Under the pieces are notes generated by a model. That model ran no database searches. It worked only from the letters and a program-made list of their open reading frames with translations, and was not told the origin of the DNA. DNA of 64,000 nucleotides from Rotaria socialis (Eukaryota; Rotifera; Eurotatoria; Philodinida; Philodinidae): assembly GCA_905331475.1 (NCBI GenBank), contig CAJNYU010001576.1:40697-104696 (forward strand), given 5' to 3'. This document shows positions 52,106 through 63,110 of the stretch, piece by piece. Each line of letters opens with the position of its first letter. The first letter of the stretch is position 1. The position numbers were made by a program, and so were the translations under genes.

Positions 52106-52414
52106 CCCAGGTCGCTCAAAACGGACCACCGTAAACCGGCGTAACTTTACCGTTAACGGTCGTTTTTACATCGTATTCCGTCGTAAAACGGCCGTTTTAA
52201 GCCGTATTAAGGCGTTTTAACAGGGGCAGTATTACGGCCATACACGAACACCGTATATCAGCCGTAAAACCTCGTAAAGCCGGCGTAACATTATCGCATT
52301 CTATAGAACATACGGCCGTATTACTGCCCCTGTAATACGGGGAAATACGGCACGTAAAGCGGGTCGTATTTGTATCGTATACGACCGTTTACTGATCGTT
52401 TTCTTCGACCGGGG
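52106..52414. repeat. GC-rich palindromic island E2 with CCCAGGTCG-type ends
   Basis: A 309-bp block beginning CCCAGGTCGC and ending TCGACCGGGG. It is dense in CGTAAAACGG and ACGGCCGT words. Internal inverted copies include AGGGGCAGTATTACGGCC and GGCCGTATTACTGCCCCT. Base composition contrasts sharply with the AT-rich flanks. Confidence 0.65.
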
Positions 52415-52871
52415 CTATAGGATCATACACCGTATGTGTGAAAGCCTTTTTGTAGGCTTCGAGGAATACCCAGCTGATATGTGTGAAGAAAAAGTCATTA
52501 CTCGGTGTAACGAGATTATGCCATCACTCATTATAATCGGATTTTTCTGCACCAATTTAAATTATAGTTGACTGAAACCTTCGAAATCAACGATAATTTG
52601 ATTTTTAATCAAGCAATAACCTTAAAAATGTTGTTAACTTTCGATAAACATAATGTATGTTTGCTTAAAGTCATATAATATGGATTTTTAAGATTATTGT
52701 TTGGTTAAAAATAAAATTATCGTTGATTTCGAAGATTTCAGTCAACTATAATTTGAGTTTCGGTGCAGGAAAATCCGATTATAATCTACTGAAATCTCCC
52801 ATAATTTGATATTTTTTCACTGGGAAGTATATCAGTTTTTTCATTCAATGATTGATCACAAGACAAAATTT

Positions 52872-52872
52872 N
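52872..52872. other. Ambiguous base (n)
   Basis: The only n in the window. It lies in a repeat-rich stretch just before a G-rich run and is an assembly uncertainty; nearby structure should be trusted less. Confidence 0.95.
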
Positions 52873-52995
52873 GGGATGGGGTACCTAGTGTGGGTGCGGG
52901 GGTGGTACCTTCTCCCCCTTGCCGCTTTGTCTCTGTAAGGGATATGTAACATCTAGCTACCGCTATACCGCACTGCCGCTATACCGCAATAACAA

Positions 52996-53881
52996 TTGCG
53001 GTATTGCGGTATAAGCATTTTGATTTTGCCGCAAAATCAAATTCCCCACCAACTCGTTTATTTAGATGGAAGTTATTTAATTCTTCATTTCCAAAATCAA
53101 ATCTCATCACTTTTTATTAATATGAAACGACGTGTATACCGAAGAGGTTTATTTGGAGAAACAAATATATTTATATTTATTTGTATCAGTACTCGGTTCC
53201 AGAATTTACAATATTTAAATTTCAGTTCATCTTTTGATTATGAACAATTGATATTTGGTAGTAGACCTTCAATCCAATTCTCTTCAAATTTATTAGAATT
53301 ACATTTAGTAATAAAAAGTATCATAGATTGTATTTGTTGAGGTTGATGATTCTTTCAATCAGCTTCATACGTTCTATGTTACGATTCGTCCTCGTGCTGT
53401 TCGTTCATGGCCGCCAGCCAATAACCAAGCAAGTTACTCAAAATTAACCTCGCTTTTCGAATGAATAAATATTACTTGCAAATATTTATTATTTTTCTTT
53501 TGTTGTTTCAGAAACGGCTTCCCAATTTAAAATGCTTTTCCCTAATCCACGCAGGTGAATTAATGAAGTACAATGAATTATTTGTTCCACTTCTCCGAAG
53601 AATGTCAAATTTAGAAAAATTGAATTTATGTTTTGCCAATTGATTTGGACCGATAATTGATGGTGATAACTTGAAAAGGAATATTATCAATGATATGACA
53701 AGATTAAAAACATTTACGTTTAATATTCGTTCAGCTATTCGTTTCAATAATGAAGATAATTTACCATCAAATGAACATATTCAAAATACATTTAAAAATT
53801 TAATAATAATCAAATTATTTCATGTGCTGATTATTTTTCAAAATCAAACTTATTTCAATGCCATATTTATTCACATCCATA
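52996..53881 (+). pseudogene. F-box/LRR-like gene remnant of a bdelloid-type family
   Basis: Frame pieces in order: FQNLQYLNFSSSF, NLLELHLVIKS, then in another frame DDSFNQLHTFYVTIRPRAVRSWPP (about 53345-53410), LPNLKCFSL, PLLRRMSNLEKLNL, and past an in-frame TGA at about 53642, IIDGDNLKRNIINDMTRLKTF and LPSNEHIQNTF. Regular Leu-rich repeats with LRRMSNLEKL and MPRL-type words match my memory of a large F-box-containing family in bdelloid rotifers. The F-box itself is not visible. At least one frameshift and one stop make it a pseudogene. It ends at the GC-rich island starting at 53882. Confidence 0.55.
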
Positions 53882-54215
53882 CCCAGGTCGATCATCATCG
53901 GTCGTAAACGGCCATGCACCGATCACTTACGACGAAAAACGGCGAAAGTATCTTGTAGTCGTTTACTGTTGTTGTAAACGAAGTTTTACGATGAATTACG
54001 GTCGTCGTAAACGATGACCTTGAAAAATCCCCGTAAACGTCCACCCTAACTAGACGCTAACTGTAAACTGAAGTCGGATATCACAGTAAATGATCGGACA
54101 CGATGACTGTACAGGGTTCAGATAACGACCACCCCAAGGCGAACAATCCGATAGTCGGATCCTAGCGGAAAATTATCGGATTTTATCGGATCCGATGGGG
54201 TGAGTTCGACCGGGG
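53882..54215. repeat. GC-rich palindromic island E3 with CCCAGGTCGA-type ends
   Basis: A 334-bp block beginning CCCAGGTCGA and ending TCGACCGGGG. It is rich in CGTAAACG-type words and, near its right end, ATCGGAT words. It cuts into the F-box-like remnant. The terminal decamers agree with E1 and E2. Confidence 0.6.
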
Positions 54216-55498
54216 ACCGTTTTTCTATCGTATTCGTTCGTAAACGGTCGTTTGCAACAACTAGCTGTTCTCTTTGAGTATAGTAGCATTTCTTTGATTA
54301 TAGTTTAAGCAAGCTCTCTCAGTGATAATTTTTCAGCGAAATCACCATTTGTTTTAATGATGAGGAGCGCACAATCTGATATTCTTTAAGGAAGCGTCGT
54401 TTTTCAACAAATTATCGAGTTAGTATCGAAGTTGAACATACAATCGACTGAAATCCTCTTTCAAATCTGAAATGAAAACAATCAATTCCAATCAGGTAAA
54501 ATTAAATCGATTTTAATGAAAGAAAAAGTCTAGTAGTATAGGATCCAAACCTATACAAAATCGAATAATCCCTCTGAAATCTGCGTTCAGAAATTTTAGT
54601 AGTTTTTATAATCATTTCGATTAACCATCCTATTGAAATACTGCCACTTTCATCAAATTGTTAATCACATACAAAATCATTACAGTCAGATTTATTCCAA
54701 ATTCTGATCATGGGGAATATGCAGATAGAACATCCAAAGAAATCGTAATACATCCACAACTGTGTATTACGCAGAAAGCTCGCACATTCAGCAGTAGAGT
54801 TTCCAACGACCTAAAGAGTATCCTTTTGAATCATGCAAAAACTCACAAATGATAAATCTTACGCGTGGGTATGGCTAATTCCAGATTATATAACAGCAAC
54901 GTGCGTCAATTGGTCTCTTGCTAAGTCTCTCATAACCTACCCAGGCCTGTCACTTCAGGCATATGCCCTTGTTTTCAAATTCGACAAGCTCATATAAAAA
55001 TACAGACATAAAGAAGCCAGGGAATCCTACCCACTGTGAAATGTCTCCATGAATGTTACGGAGCGCGAGTGCTGCAACATGTCACTAGCACGATAAACAA
55101 GGATTAAATGTGACCCCTAGCATCGCATCAATACTTAAACTGATTCACAATCAACAACTGTATACCCAATAGTTATCTCCAACTTCTTCTATTATTTGCT
55201 TGGTTTCTGAGCGCGATTTGTGCCACCGTACAAGGATTATTGTCAGTTTACTCTCATCTATAGCTGATGTCCTCTATTCACATAATTGAAAACACATCTT
55301 GGCAGGAAACCCTTTGTTCAAAGAACACTTTCGCAAAAACAAATCCTAAAGGAAAATTTCGGTCACATTAAAAAGGAATGTGCAAGGACGACAGGGATAT
55401 CGTGCCCCACATTTTTCACAGACTTTCTAAATACAAAGTCATATGCTAGATCCAAATTTTCTCGCCTAGGCTATACTGTATGACGCTCGCATTCCATT
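54216..55498. other. Unassigned sequence in the repeat block
   Basis: Slightly GC-richer than the gene-free regions further left. Open frames at 54658-54852 and 55286-55483 (plus) carry no recognisable motif. It could be decayed transposon coding sequence, since it lies between islands E3 and E4. Confidence 0.35.
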
Positions 55499-56298
55499 AC
55501 TGCTAGCAGAGGTGGGCAAAATACTCGAGTACGATTTTGCTAGTACTCGTGCTTGAAAATTTTATTTTTTCGAATTTGAGATAAAACATCTTTTATGACA
55601 AGAATATCTCTTTGTATTTTTCAACAAAGTTGGTTGAACAAACAAACACATCGCTAATACCTTCTCTTGTGGATCAGTGCAAATATGTTTGAAGACTTGT
55701 ACAACATATTGTCATGTAGTAATCGCCATAGGGCAGTCTACTGTCTTTCTTCGTTTCATATTAATATATTTAGTCGTTGCAGAGCATTAAGTTCAGGGGT
55801 ACCATGACAGCGGGAGGATGGAGACATGAACCACTCTCCAGTATTCGAAAAATTGTCTTGCATTGTGTTTCACAAAATGAAACTTATACTACATCAAGTT
55901 CGATCTGCTAAGTTACTTCCAATGTTGCCAGATGTTAAACTCAAAAATCCGGAATTTAAATCTGAAAATTGGAAAAATTGAGAAAAAATCCTCAAAAAGT
56001 GCAAAAAATTTACGAAAAAACCAGAAAAAAATGGAAAAATCAGGAAAAATCAAAAAAAACTTTCAGAATCCAGAAGATCTAGTAACATTGGCTACTCTCC
56101 CTACAAAATTTTAGGAAAACAGGATTTTACAAGTTACGCCCCCCCCCTCCATCCCCCAGTATTCAGTTGTTCGCGACACCCCTGATTAAGTGTACATTTT
56201 GTTACAAACTAGTTTGGAAACTTTGTGTTACTGATACAATAATTAGTATTGGTACTCGTACTCGAGAAAGTCCGTACTTGCCCAGCTCTGACTGCTAG
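55499..56298. mobile_element. hAT-like non-autonomous element with perfect 8-bp duplication
   Basis: Body 55507-56290 (784 bp), flanked by ACTGCTAG at 55499-55506 and 56291-56298. The left end CAGAGGTGGGCAA and the inverted right end CAGAGCTGGGCAA differ at one base. A subterminal CTCGAGTACGA also occurs in both orientations. These are classic hAT signatures. The interior is AT-rich with a C-rich tract near 56142 and no recognisable transposase. Confidence 0.85.
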
Positions 56299-56818
56299 TC
56301 TCAAGTAAGTGCAATATTCCAAAGGCACTCCGCTATTTTCACCCTCCTCGAAGTTTAAGGTTTTTTGAAAAACTGATTTCGTCAACATTTTCTCAGTGAT
56401 TCAGAAGCAGCATTTTATTCGTGCTTTTCTAATGTTCTGTATTTATACTACTACCCGAAACAAAAATCAAGGTGCGTGGTTTCTTCCATGTCCTTCGTCA
56501 ACGCACAACGTAAGAGCTCACCTAGCCTGACTTTTGCAGGATTTCTTTGATGCTTTTTTCATTTTATTGATTTCTCCGGATTTATCCTTTGTGGGCTGGT
56601 GAAAATCATCGTGTATGGATATTTCGATGCCCTCTATCACTGAACAGCAGCAGAAATCGCCTACGTTGATTTTTTGGAGGATTGTTTGATGTCAGGCCAC
56701 ATTTTAGGCTGCATTCAATTATAGGAATTAATTCTTGGCGATGCTCAGTGATCTATGTAGATTTCATGGGATTCTCCTTGATTGGAGTTGAATAGAAATT
56801 AGTTCTTCGTATTCAGTA
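56299..56818. other. Unassigned sequence in the repeat block
   Basis: No gene or terminal-repeat structure recognised. Confidence 0.35.
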
Positions 56819-57046
56819 TGATACGGTCGTTAACGACCTGTAAAGATGTTCTTACGGCAGTAAACGCCATCGAGTGGGGTCGTTTCCATTGTGTTGTACG
56901 GTAGAATTCTACATGTATATGCTCGCTGTGATATGCCGTATACGATACGGCACGTAAACAGTCGTAAGTTCGACTTTTACGACCGGTTATGTTAGCGTAA
57001 ACGTTCGTTTACGGCTGTATGTGGTCGCAGTAATGCTCGACCTGGG
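56819..57046. repeat. GC-rich island E4, right end TCGACCTGGG
   Basis: About 228 bp dense in ACGGTCGTTAACG and GTAAACG words, ending GCTCGACCTGGG. That end is the exact inverse of the E1 start CCCAGGTCGAGC. The left end is unclear, so this may be truncated or the right part of a larger E3-E4 composite of about 3.2 kb. Confidence 0.5.
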
Positions 57047-57577
57047 TATGTAACACGTGCTGGTTGTTCCAAAATCATTGATCTTATAGCATTCAACCAT
57101 GAAAAAGGAAGCCTTTCAAAATTAAAAACCTATTTTCTTCGTGCAAGAACATGATGATTTGTATTTATCAATTGAATAAATTGTAAAAAAGAAAAAACTT
57201 TTAAATTTTATAGAAAAGAGGTAAAAGAAAAATATTTGCCAAAAAAATTAGATATCATAAGATATGACTCACGCAAATAAGAAAATAACGTTCGTAGAAG
57301 ATAGAAAAACTTATATTAAGTCAAAGTTGTCATTCAATCTGATATTGGTACAACATATACCTTTCGATAAAACGATAGGTTTATTGGTGTTAACGTTAAT
57401 TGCATTCTTCGTCATTTAAGTATAACATAACTTTCGTCATTGAAATTGTCTAATAATACAAAAATAATCTTCACTAATAATAACTGAATAAATTGAGTGC
57501 ACAGATGATAACGAGCAAGTGAATCAATTTGTACAAATTCTCATACTACTTTTATGTATATATAGTAACAGAAACTT
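57047..57577. other. AT-rich spacer
   Basis: Nothing recognised; no continuation of the F-box-like remnant was found here. Confidence 0.4.
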
Positions 57578-58212
57578 TTCATCTAGACGACTCGTCTGTA
57601 TTACTTCACCAGTTGTTAAAGTAAAACGAAGAGTTTTACGATTTTCTATGTAGAAAAATAATTTTTTTTCTTCTTTTCATGTCTCATTAGTTAATTATGA
57701 ATAACCACTTGATTTAACAGTTTCTTCATAAGTTTGTTCACCGAATGCATCTCCTACCCATTTTTTTGTTAATGTTGTAGCGTTAAGGGAGTAGTATAAG
57801 ATAAACTCTCAGTATTTCGCTCATAATTACAACAAGACAAGCAGTCATTCGCCTGAATCCGGCTAAAAATGCACACGCGCGAATAAGAGCGCAAATTCCA
57901 TTTGTAACAAATCGTTCATTTGATACACCAGAGTCACGTCTTAATAAAGCTAATTGATGAGTTTCATATGCAATTTGCTCTGTTATAATACCAATAAGAT
58001 AATCAACAATACATACCATTGATATATTAGGGGAAATTGAACCTGATGGTAATTCTTACCAATTTTAAAAATAGCAAGAGTTATTTGCACAATTTAAGCT
58101 CATAATAACTGCCAAATAGCACAATGTGAATCATGACCCGCTAAAACAGCATTCAATTTAGTTATACCTGTTGCAATTATTATATCTGTTTCATAATCAC
58201 TACAAAAGTGAA
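57578..58212 (-). pseudogene. CLC chloride channel/antiporter (CLC-3 type) pseudogene fragment
   Basis: Minus-strand pieces in order: FCSDYETD, HCAIWQLL (then TGA in frame), [56 protein letters not shown], GYS, and TLTTGEVIQ. They align with the CLC-3/4/5 order SAIWQL, PSGLFIPSMAIGAI, VGIAVEQLAY, TRMTVSLVVI and [23 protein letters not shown]. At least two in-frame stops and frame changes break it. The gating-Glu GKEGP segment and most of the channel are absent. The longest intact piece is 57783-58019. It is a dead fragment, not a functional transporter. Confidence 0.75.
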
Positions 58213-58558
58213 GCTCATTTATACTTTAATCTATGATCGGTTTATAAAGACCGTATGATGATTTTCTCTTTTTTTACTTTGAAGAAAAGTTAAACAAACA
58301 TGAACGATCAGCATGGAGTGTTTTTTACAATTTTCTACATTGATATTTCAGTGTCTCAGAATTTACCGATACTTCTCTAACATAAACAGCACTTCATGTA
58401 TTTCTGAGAAAATAAATATGAATTGGATCACACTATATAGTTTAGATCGATTTTTAACCAATCCATTTTTACAATAAAAGAGCATATAAACCGACGGATC
58501 TACGAAGGATGCACACGCATGCGTAAAGAAGGATTTGGAAACAAAGCAGATCCTTTGA
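58213..58558. other. Spacer, possibly degraded receptor N-terminus
   Basis: No clear gene. The last part is open in the frame of the downstream receptor but is broken by TGA at 58556-58558. Confidence 0.35.
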
Positions 58559-59159
58559 ACTGCACACCATGCACACCCATCCACATGCTCAAGAGATGTT
58601 CGAGTTCTATGTTATTTTGAATTAGCTGGTCTATCTATATCATTGACTAACATTCTTATTTCACTTTTTATTTTGTTTTGCTTCAAGTAAGTTGAACATT
58701 ACCACTATTAATTCGATTTCTCTGTCAATAATTTTATTATTTTTTTCTTTTCTTTCAATAGATCGTTATATTGCAGTCGAACAAAAATTCATGTAAATCT
58801 TCTCGTAGCTATTGTCATTCAAATCATTGCTCGATTAACAACATATGGGCGTGTTTTTATTTTGAACAAAAAGAATCATTTTGATTTTTTGTACATAATT
58901 GAATTTAGACTTCAAATGGCTCAACTGAAAACTTCACCAAAAAATGAATGTGACGTTAATGGAAGTGTTTTTTCATATCCTAAAACAGCTTTATTTGATA
59001 GTATATATATATGTCCATTGTTTATTTCATTTTTACAATTTGCTATTACAGGTATGTTTATGTGGATGTTGTATGAAGGGATTCATCTAAATAGTATTTT
59101 AACAGTGAATGTTTTTAAAAGTCATCTAAAAACATATTATTTCCATATCATTGGTTGGG
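58559..59159 (+). pseudogene. Class B (secretin-family) GPCR fragment, helices 1-4
   Basis: Piece 58559-58686 encodes the helix-1 segment LAGLSISLTNILISLFILF. After a 75-bp intron, piece 58762-59159 encodes the HVNLLVAIVIQ helix-2 region, an extracellular loop, FLQFAITGMFMWMLYEGIHL (helix 3) and FHIIGWG (start of helix 4). The WMLYEG.HL and IGWG motifs are class B hallmarks of neuropeptide-hormone receptors of PDF, calcitonin or CRH type. A stop lies upstream and no helices 5-7 were found before 60.4 kb, so it is truncated at both ends. The GTAAGT donor after IGWG is intact, so a lost 3' exon is likely. Confidence 0.65.
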
Positions 59160-59848
59160 GTAAGTATGATGCTCTATTTTTAATTGCCATAATTTGTCTC
59201 GATATTTCTTAATAGTTTTACCGTTTTCTATATCGAATTTCATGCTAGCATAAGTTGATTCGCAATAGTCTCGTTCGCTGAGGAACTTTTCGTTTGAAGA
59301 TAGATCCATTGAAATAGTTGACTCTAACTGTAAGTAATGAATTCTAGTAAAAAAAAACAGATAATATTCATTTAGAGAGTTAGTATAAACTAAAGATTCG
59401 TTTCTCAGTCTTTGTACTGCTAAAGCATATAAATTAATTGGTTATCAGTGAATCGTATTGATAATGTCTATAAATTTTCTGTTGGTCAATTCCTTTTAGC
59501 CAGAAGCTTTTATGCACCTGCCTATGTAATGTAAGGTAAGGTCAACAATACGTTTTTATCGTTCTGTCAGATCGATTCTTTTTTGACGATGATGAGAATT
59601 GAAAGTTAAAAAGCTCTTATTTGTCACGCTATCGAAAAAGAAACGGATAATCAATATTAATAATTAAGAGAATGCTGTAGCATGTGATATATAAAATAAA
59701 GTATATCCAAAATGGAGCCATGGGGTGTTACTCCCATTTCGTGTGACTTCCGATTGTCTACAACAAAGTTCCAGCATGCGACTATGTTTTTGTGGTCATT
59801 AATTAGAAAAAAATCTCAACCCTCCGCCCGTCCCCACTGCAAAATCTG
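59160..59848. other. Spacer between gene remnants
   Basis: No receptor helices 5-7, no other recognisable coding sequence. Confidence 0.4.
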
Positions 59849-60172
59849 ATGAGTTACATCAAAGATTGTTTGACTGATAGGTCGAAGTGTCTTTCCTCTT
59901 TAAAGAACTGTTCACAAACATTGAATGTTCCCCGAATAACAACAACTCACAGAATACAAATACAACAAATCAAACGTCTTTTCAATTCTGTATATATTAT
60001 TGCTAGAAATCCTACAGATGTCGTTAATATTTTTTTCGATCATCTATATGTTTTGTCAAAGTCGTTGACACGAGAGGGTGTAGTATTTATTAAAATGGCG
60101 TTATATAAGCCAATACAAGGTAGAGAAATTTTGATCAAATATATTGCTTTAGTTTATGTTTATCATTATTGA
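59849..60172 (+). pseudogene. Cytosolic-type sulfotransferase fragment
   Basis: An open frame of 107 residues containing NVPRITTTHR and SVYIIARNPTDVVNIFFDHL. The latter matches the 3'-phosphate (PAPS)-binding block of sulfotransferases (YVARNPKDVAVSYYHF type), and PRI.TTH the preceding strand. The N-terminal PAPS loop (PKSGTTW) and the C-terminal RKG motif are missing, and no introns link to them. It is probably a dead fragment of a roughly 300-residue enzyme. Confidence 0.55.
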
Positions 60173-60412
60173 AAATAGTTAAGTCTAGTCAAATTGACTC
60201 ACGGTTGAGTTATTTTTTTTCTAGACTTGACTCATAATAATTATTTCGTGATATTTTCAAGTAAACAGATAACGTAGGAAAAAAATTTCTATTTTTTCAA
60301 ATAATCAATTTGATGCTTCTATAAATAGCGAACAGTAATAGCTATTAATTTATCTCATAGCAATAATCAAATTGATTCAAACGAAAATAATATTTTTTTC
60401 GATAAAATAACC

Positions 60413-61648
60413 ATGTATACGGATGAAAAAGAAGCAACAGTACCAAAATTAAACGAAGAAACAAATGTTACAATACCGTTATTATCAAATAAAGAAAACT
60501 TAACAGATCGAACATCAGTATCATCGACCAGTTCAAGTAGTAGTAATTCGCCTGATATATGTCGAATATGTCATTGTGAAACTACAAAAGATGAACCATT
60601 AATATCTCCTTGCTTATGTTTGGGTACGATGCAATATTTACATCAATCATGTTTACAACGTTGGATTAAAAGTTCTGGTGTAAAATCATGTGAATTATGT
60701 AAATTCGAATTTATAATGCATTCCGAAGTTAAACCATTTAAGCAGGTATAAATGAATTTTCAACTTTCAATTTAATTTTAGTTTTACTAAAAGGAATGTT
60801 TGTTTTGCAATTTAGTGGCAAAAATTAGAAATGAATGTTGTTGAAAGACGAAAAATAATGTGTTCAGTTGCATTTAATCTAATTGCTGTTACTTGTGTTC
60901 TTTGGTCACTCTATGTTTTAATCGAGAAAACAAGAGAGGAAATTAAAACTGGAAAACTTCGTAAGTTTATTTTCTAGATCTTACTTTTGAAGATGAGATA
61001 ATCATATGTTCTTTGTTTTTTTTTGGTGCAATAGAATGGTCATTCTGGACTAAATTGATTGTGGTCGCCATTGGTTTTACAGGAGGATTGGTACGAAAAA
61101 CAAAATTCATACAATAGATTATTCGAGTCTAATATTTGTATTTAATTTTTGTTTAGGTATTTCTTTATGTTCAGTGCAAGATGTATCTTCAGGTATTATT
61201 GAGAATAATACATTGATCTCTGATTTATATCTATATATGTATGATTTCATTTTTTTAGCTATGTATTCGTTGGAGACAATTTAACCAACGTATTGTTATT
61301 CATTCGATTAGTGATCAACGACCACATGAAGTTTTATCTTCTGGTATATAAACTTGTTTGCTCTGCTTATAAATATAATATTCTTTTGTGTTTTTCTTTT
61401 CAGGGATCAAAAGTCCAAGTAATAATGATAATACTGGTAATTGTATTGTTACAGTTCTTGATATAAATGATTTACCTCCATTAAATTCTAATACATTATC
61501 AGCAACAATAGTTGGTAATAGTTCAATAGATTCCACTTCTCCTCAATCCTCAACGATTGATCGTAATAGACGTCATGTAAATCATAATCATCGAAATGTT
61601 TTACATCGTTTTTTAATATTTCATCGATCGGATCAATCTCCAATATAA
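60413..61648 (+). CDS. MARCH1/8-like membrane RING-CH E3 ubiquitin ligase
   Basis: Six exons (60413-60745, 60816-60960, 61035-61090, 61157-61192, 61259-61343, 61404-61648) give 900 nt, or 299 residues. A Ser-rich N-terminus precedes a RING-CH (C4HC3) domain at about 50-97, starting CRICHC and including [19 protein letters not shown] and CELCKFEF. Then comes the conserved WQKLEMN...ERRKIMCSV stretch and two membrane helices (about 125-147 and 164-188, with [10 protein letters not shown]). The cytosolic tail is rich in Asn, Ser and His. Order and wording match vertebrate MARCH1/8, which ubiquitinate membrane receptors in endosomes and at the surface and send them to lysosomes. All splice sites are GT-AG and the introns are 60-80 bp. 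It appears intact and is the only complete gene between 50 and 63 kb. Confidence 0.93.
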
Positions 61649-63110
61649 AAGAAGTTTTGAACTTATTCTTTGTTTCAATAACTTTTAAACCTACATACAT
61701 ATATATATATATGTGTGTGTGTGTGATGTCTGTCGTCGAATCTCGCGTATTTCTATGTGGTACAGATCTTGTAACAGTAAGGCTTTACTGCTTTGATTCT
61801 CTAATTAAAATAAATTTATATGTACAAATTTTTGAAAATCGATGATTTTTCTAGTCAATCTTTAGTCCAAGTAAGAAATAAAACTCCTTTTTGTTTTTTA
61901 AATTAATCCCAGCTAAACGATGTTTTTCTCTTAATGTTGTTTTTTGTCTCTTCAAAACTGATTAATGTTTTATCTTTTTATTGAAACTAATCCGTCTACT
62001 ATTCTTTTTATTGTACTATTTCTTTTATTTTAAAAATTATTATAATAAAAGATAGGATCAAATATCATGCTTCTTCGTTGTTTTTTTTGTACATTGCTTT
62101 TGAAAATAGTTGTTCTTTGCTTAGAAAAAACATATCTGCCTAATGTCTATCGCTTGTATCGACATCATGACAAAATCATTCTCCGTATTACATTAATGTT
62201 CGGGCAGCGTGTTAAACTATTAGAATCTTTTTTCTTTCCGAGTCTATAAGGGCAATAGTATCACCAAAACAGCATAGTAAATTTTCTATAGGTGAATAAT
62301 CTCTTCGCTTTCTTGCGTGTGAATTTTTAATAGAATAATAATATCAAATTGAAGAATTTCACAATCAAATGGTGATATTTAGCTCTGGTTTGAATTTAAA
62401 TGATTGTAGAGTCTGTAGAGAAATACAATTTGAGACAGAGAAAAAACTATTGTTATCTAACCAATTCAGTATACTTTCATAGTCTGCGCATGTAAAAATG
62501 TACTTTAGTTAAAAGAATTTTTTTCGTTTATAAAAAAAATCATTCTCAACTAAGCCAACATCTAATAGCTCAAAGTAATTTCTGAAGGTCATCTCCAAAA
62601 TCAACATGATCGATAACTTTCAATTCAATATTCTTCGATAAGAAACTGATTGATCACTTGAATATGTTTTCTCGTTAATCAAAGCGGCAGAGATTTTTCT
62701 CTAAATTCGTTGTTATATCGCTTAACTTTCTTTAGTAATCAGAACTATTGATAATATTTGAATTGCTGAACTGGTTAAATATATGACTTTTTATTTAGAC
62801 CACAATATAAATAATCAGATGTAACAGCAGTCTACTTCTAAACAATTATCCGGCAGCACACTTTATGTATGATATCGTATACGATTTTGAATTAGTGTTG
62901 ATCTTTCACTCATCGTTGCATTGTAGGACACTGGATTAAGTTTATAATATGCTAGTAACAGACAGATAAAAGATTTGCTCCTTTCAACAATTTTGTATTG
63001 CCAAATATTGAATCCATAAATATCCATGACGCGCAGCGCAGGGTTGTAGTAATGATCTTACTGAAATCGAATAACCATCTTTTTTAGATACGATTATTGA
63101 TCGTGTGAAT
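61649..63110. other. Intergenic region between MARCH-like and DNAJC12-like genes
   Basis: AT-rich, with an (AT)n(GT)n run near 61699-61724 in the likely 3' untranslated region. A frame at 62067-62249 lacks motifs. A TTTTTTAG acceptor-like site ends at 63087, 24 bases before the next ATG. It could be the end of a 5'-untranslated intron or a spliced-leader site. Confidence 0.45.
61699..61724. repeat. (AT)n(GT)n microsatellite
   Basis: AT dinucleotides run directly into GT dinucleotides, just downstream of the MARCH-like stop codon. Confidence 0.85.

Larger units (their letters stand above)
51740..52822. mobile_element. Nested inverted-repeat element (1.08 kb) with foldback inserts
   Basis: The outer ends are 46-bp inverted repeats: 51740-51785, starting TAGTGAAAAAATATC, and 52777-52822, starting CAGTGAAAAAATATC when inverted. 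They differ at about three positions. Inside lie a foldback (51923-52105), a GC-rich island (52106-52414) and a second pair of inverted arms. Those arms (52531-52629 and 52682-52786) share CAACGATAATTTGATTTTTAA-like sequence. No target duplication was obvious, so the class is open. No transposase is visible. Confidence 0.6.

Noticed and set aside
61315..61700. Minus-strand frames of 70-73 residues
   Set aside because: Antisense of the last exons of the MARCH-like gene.
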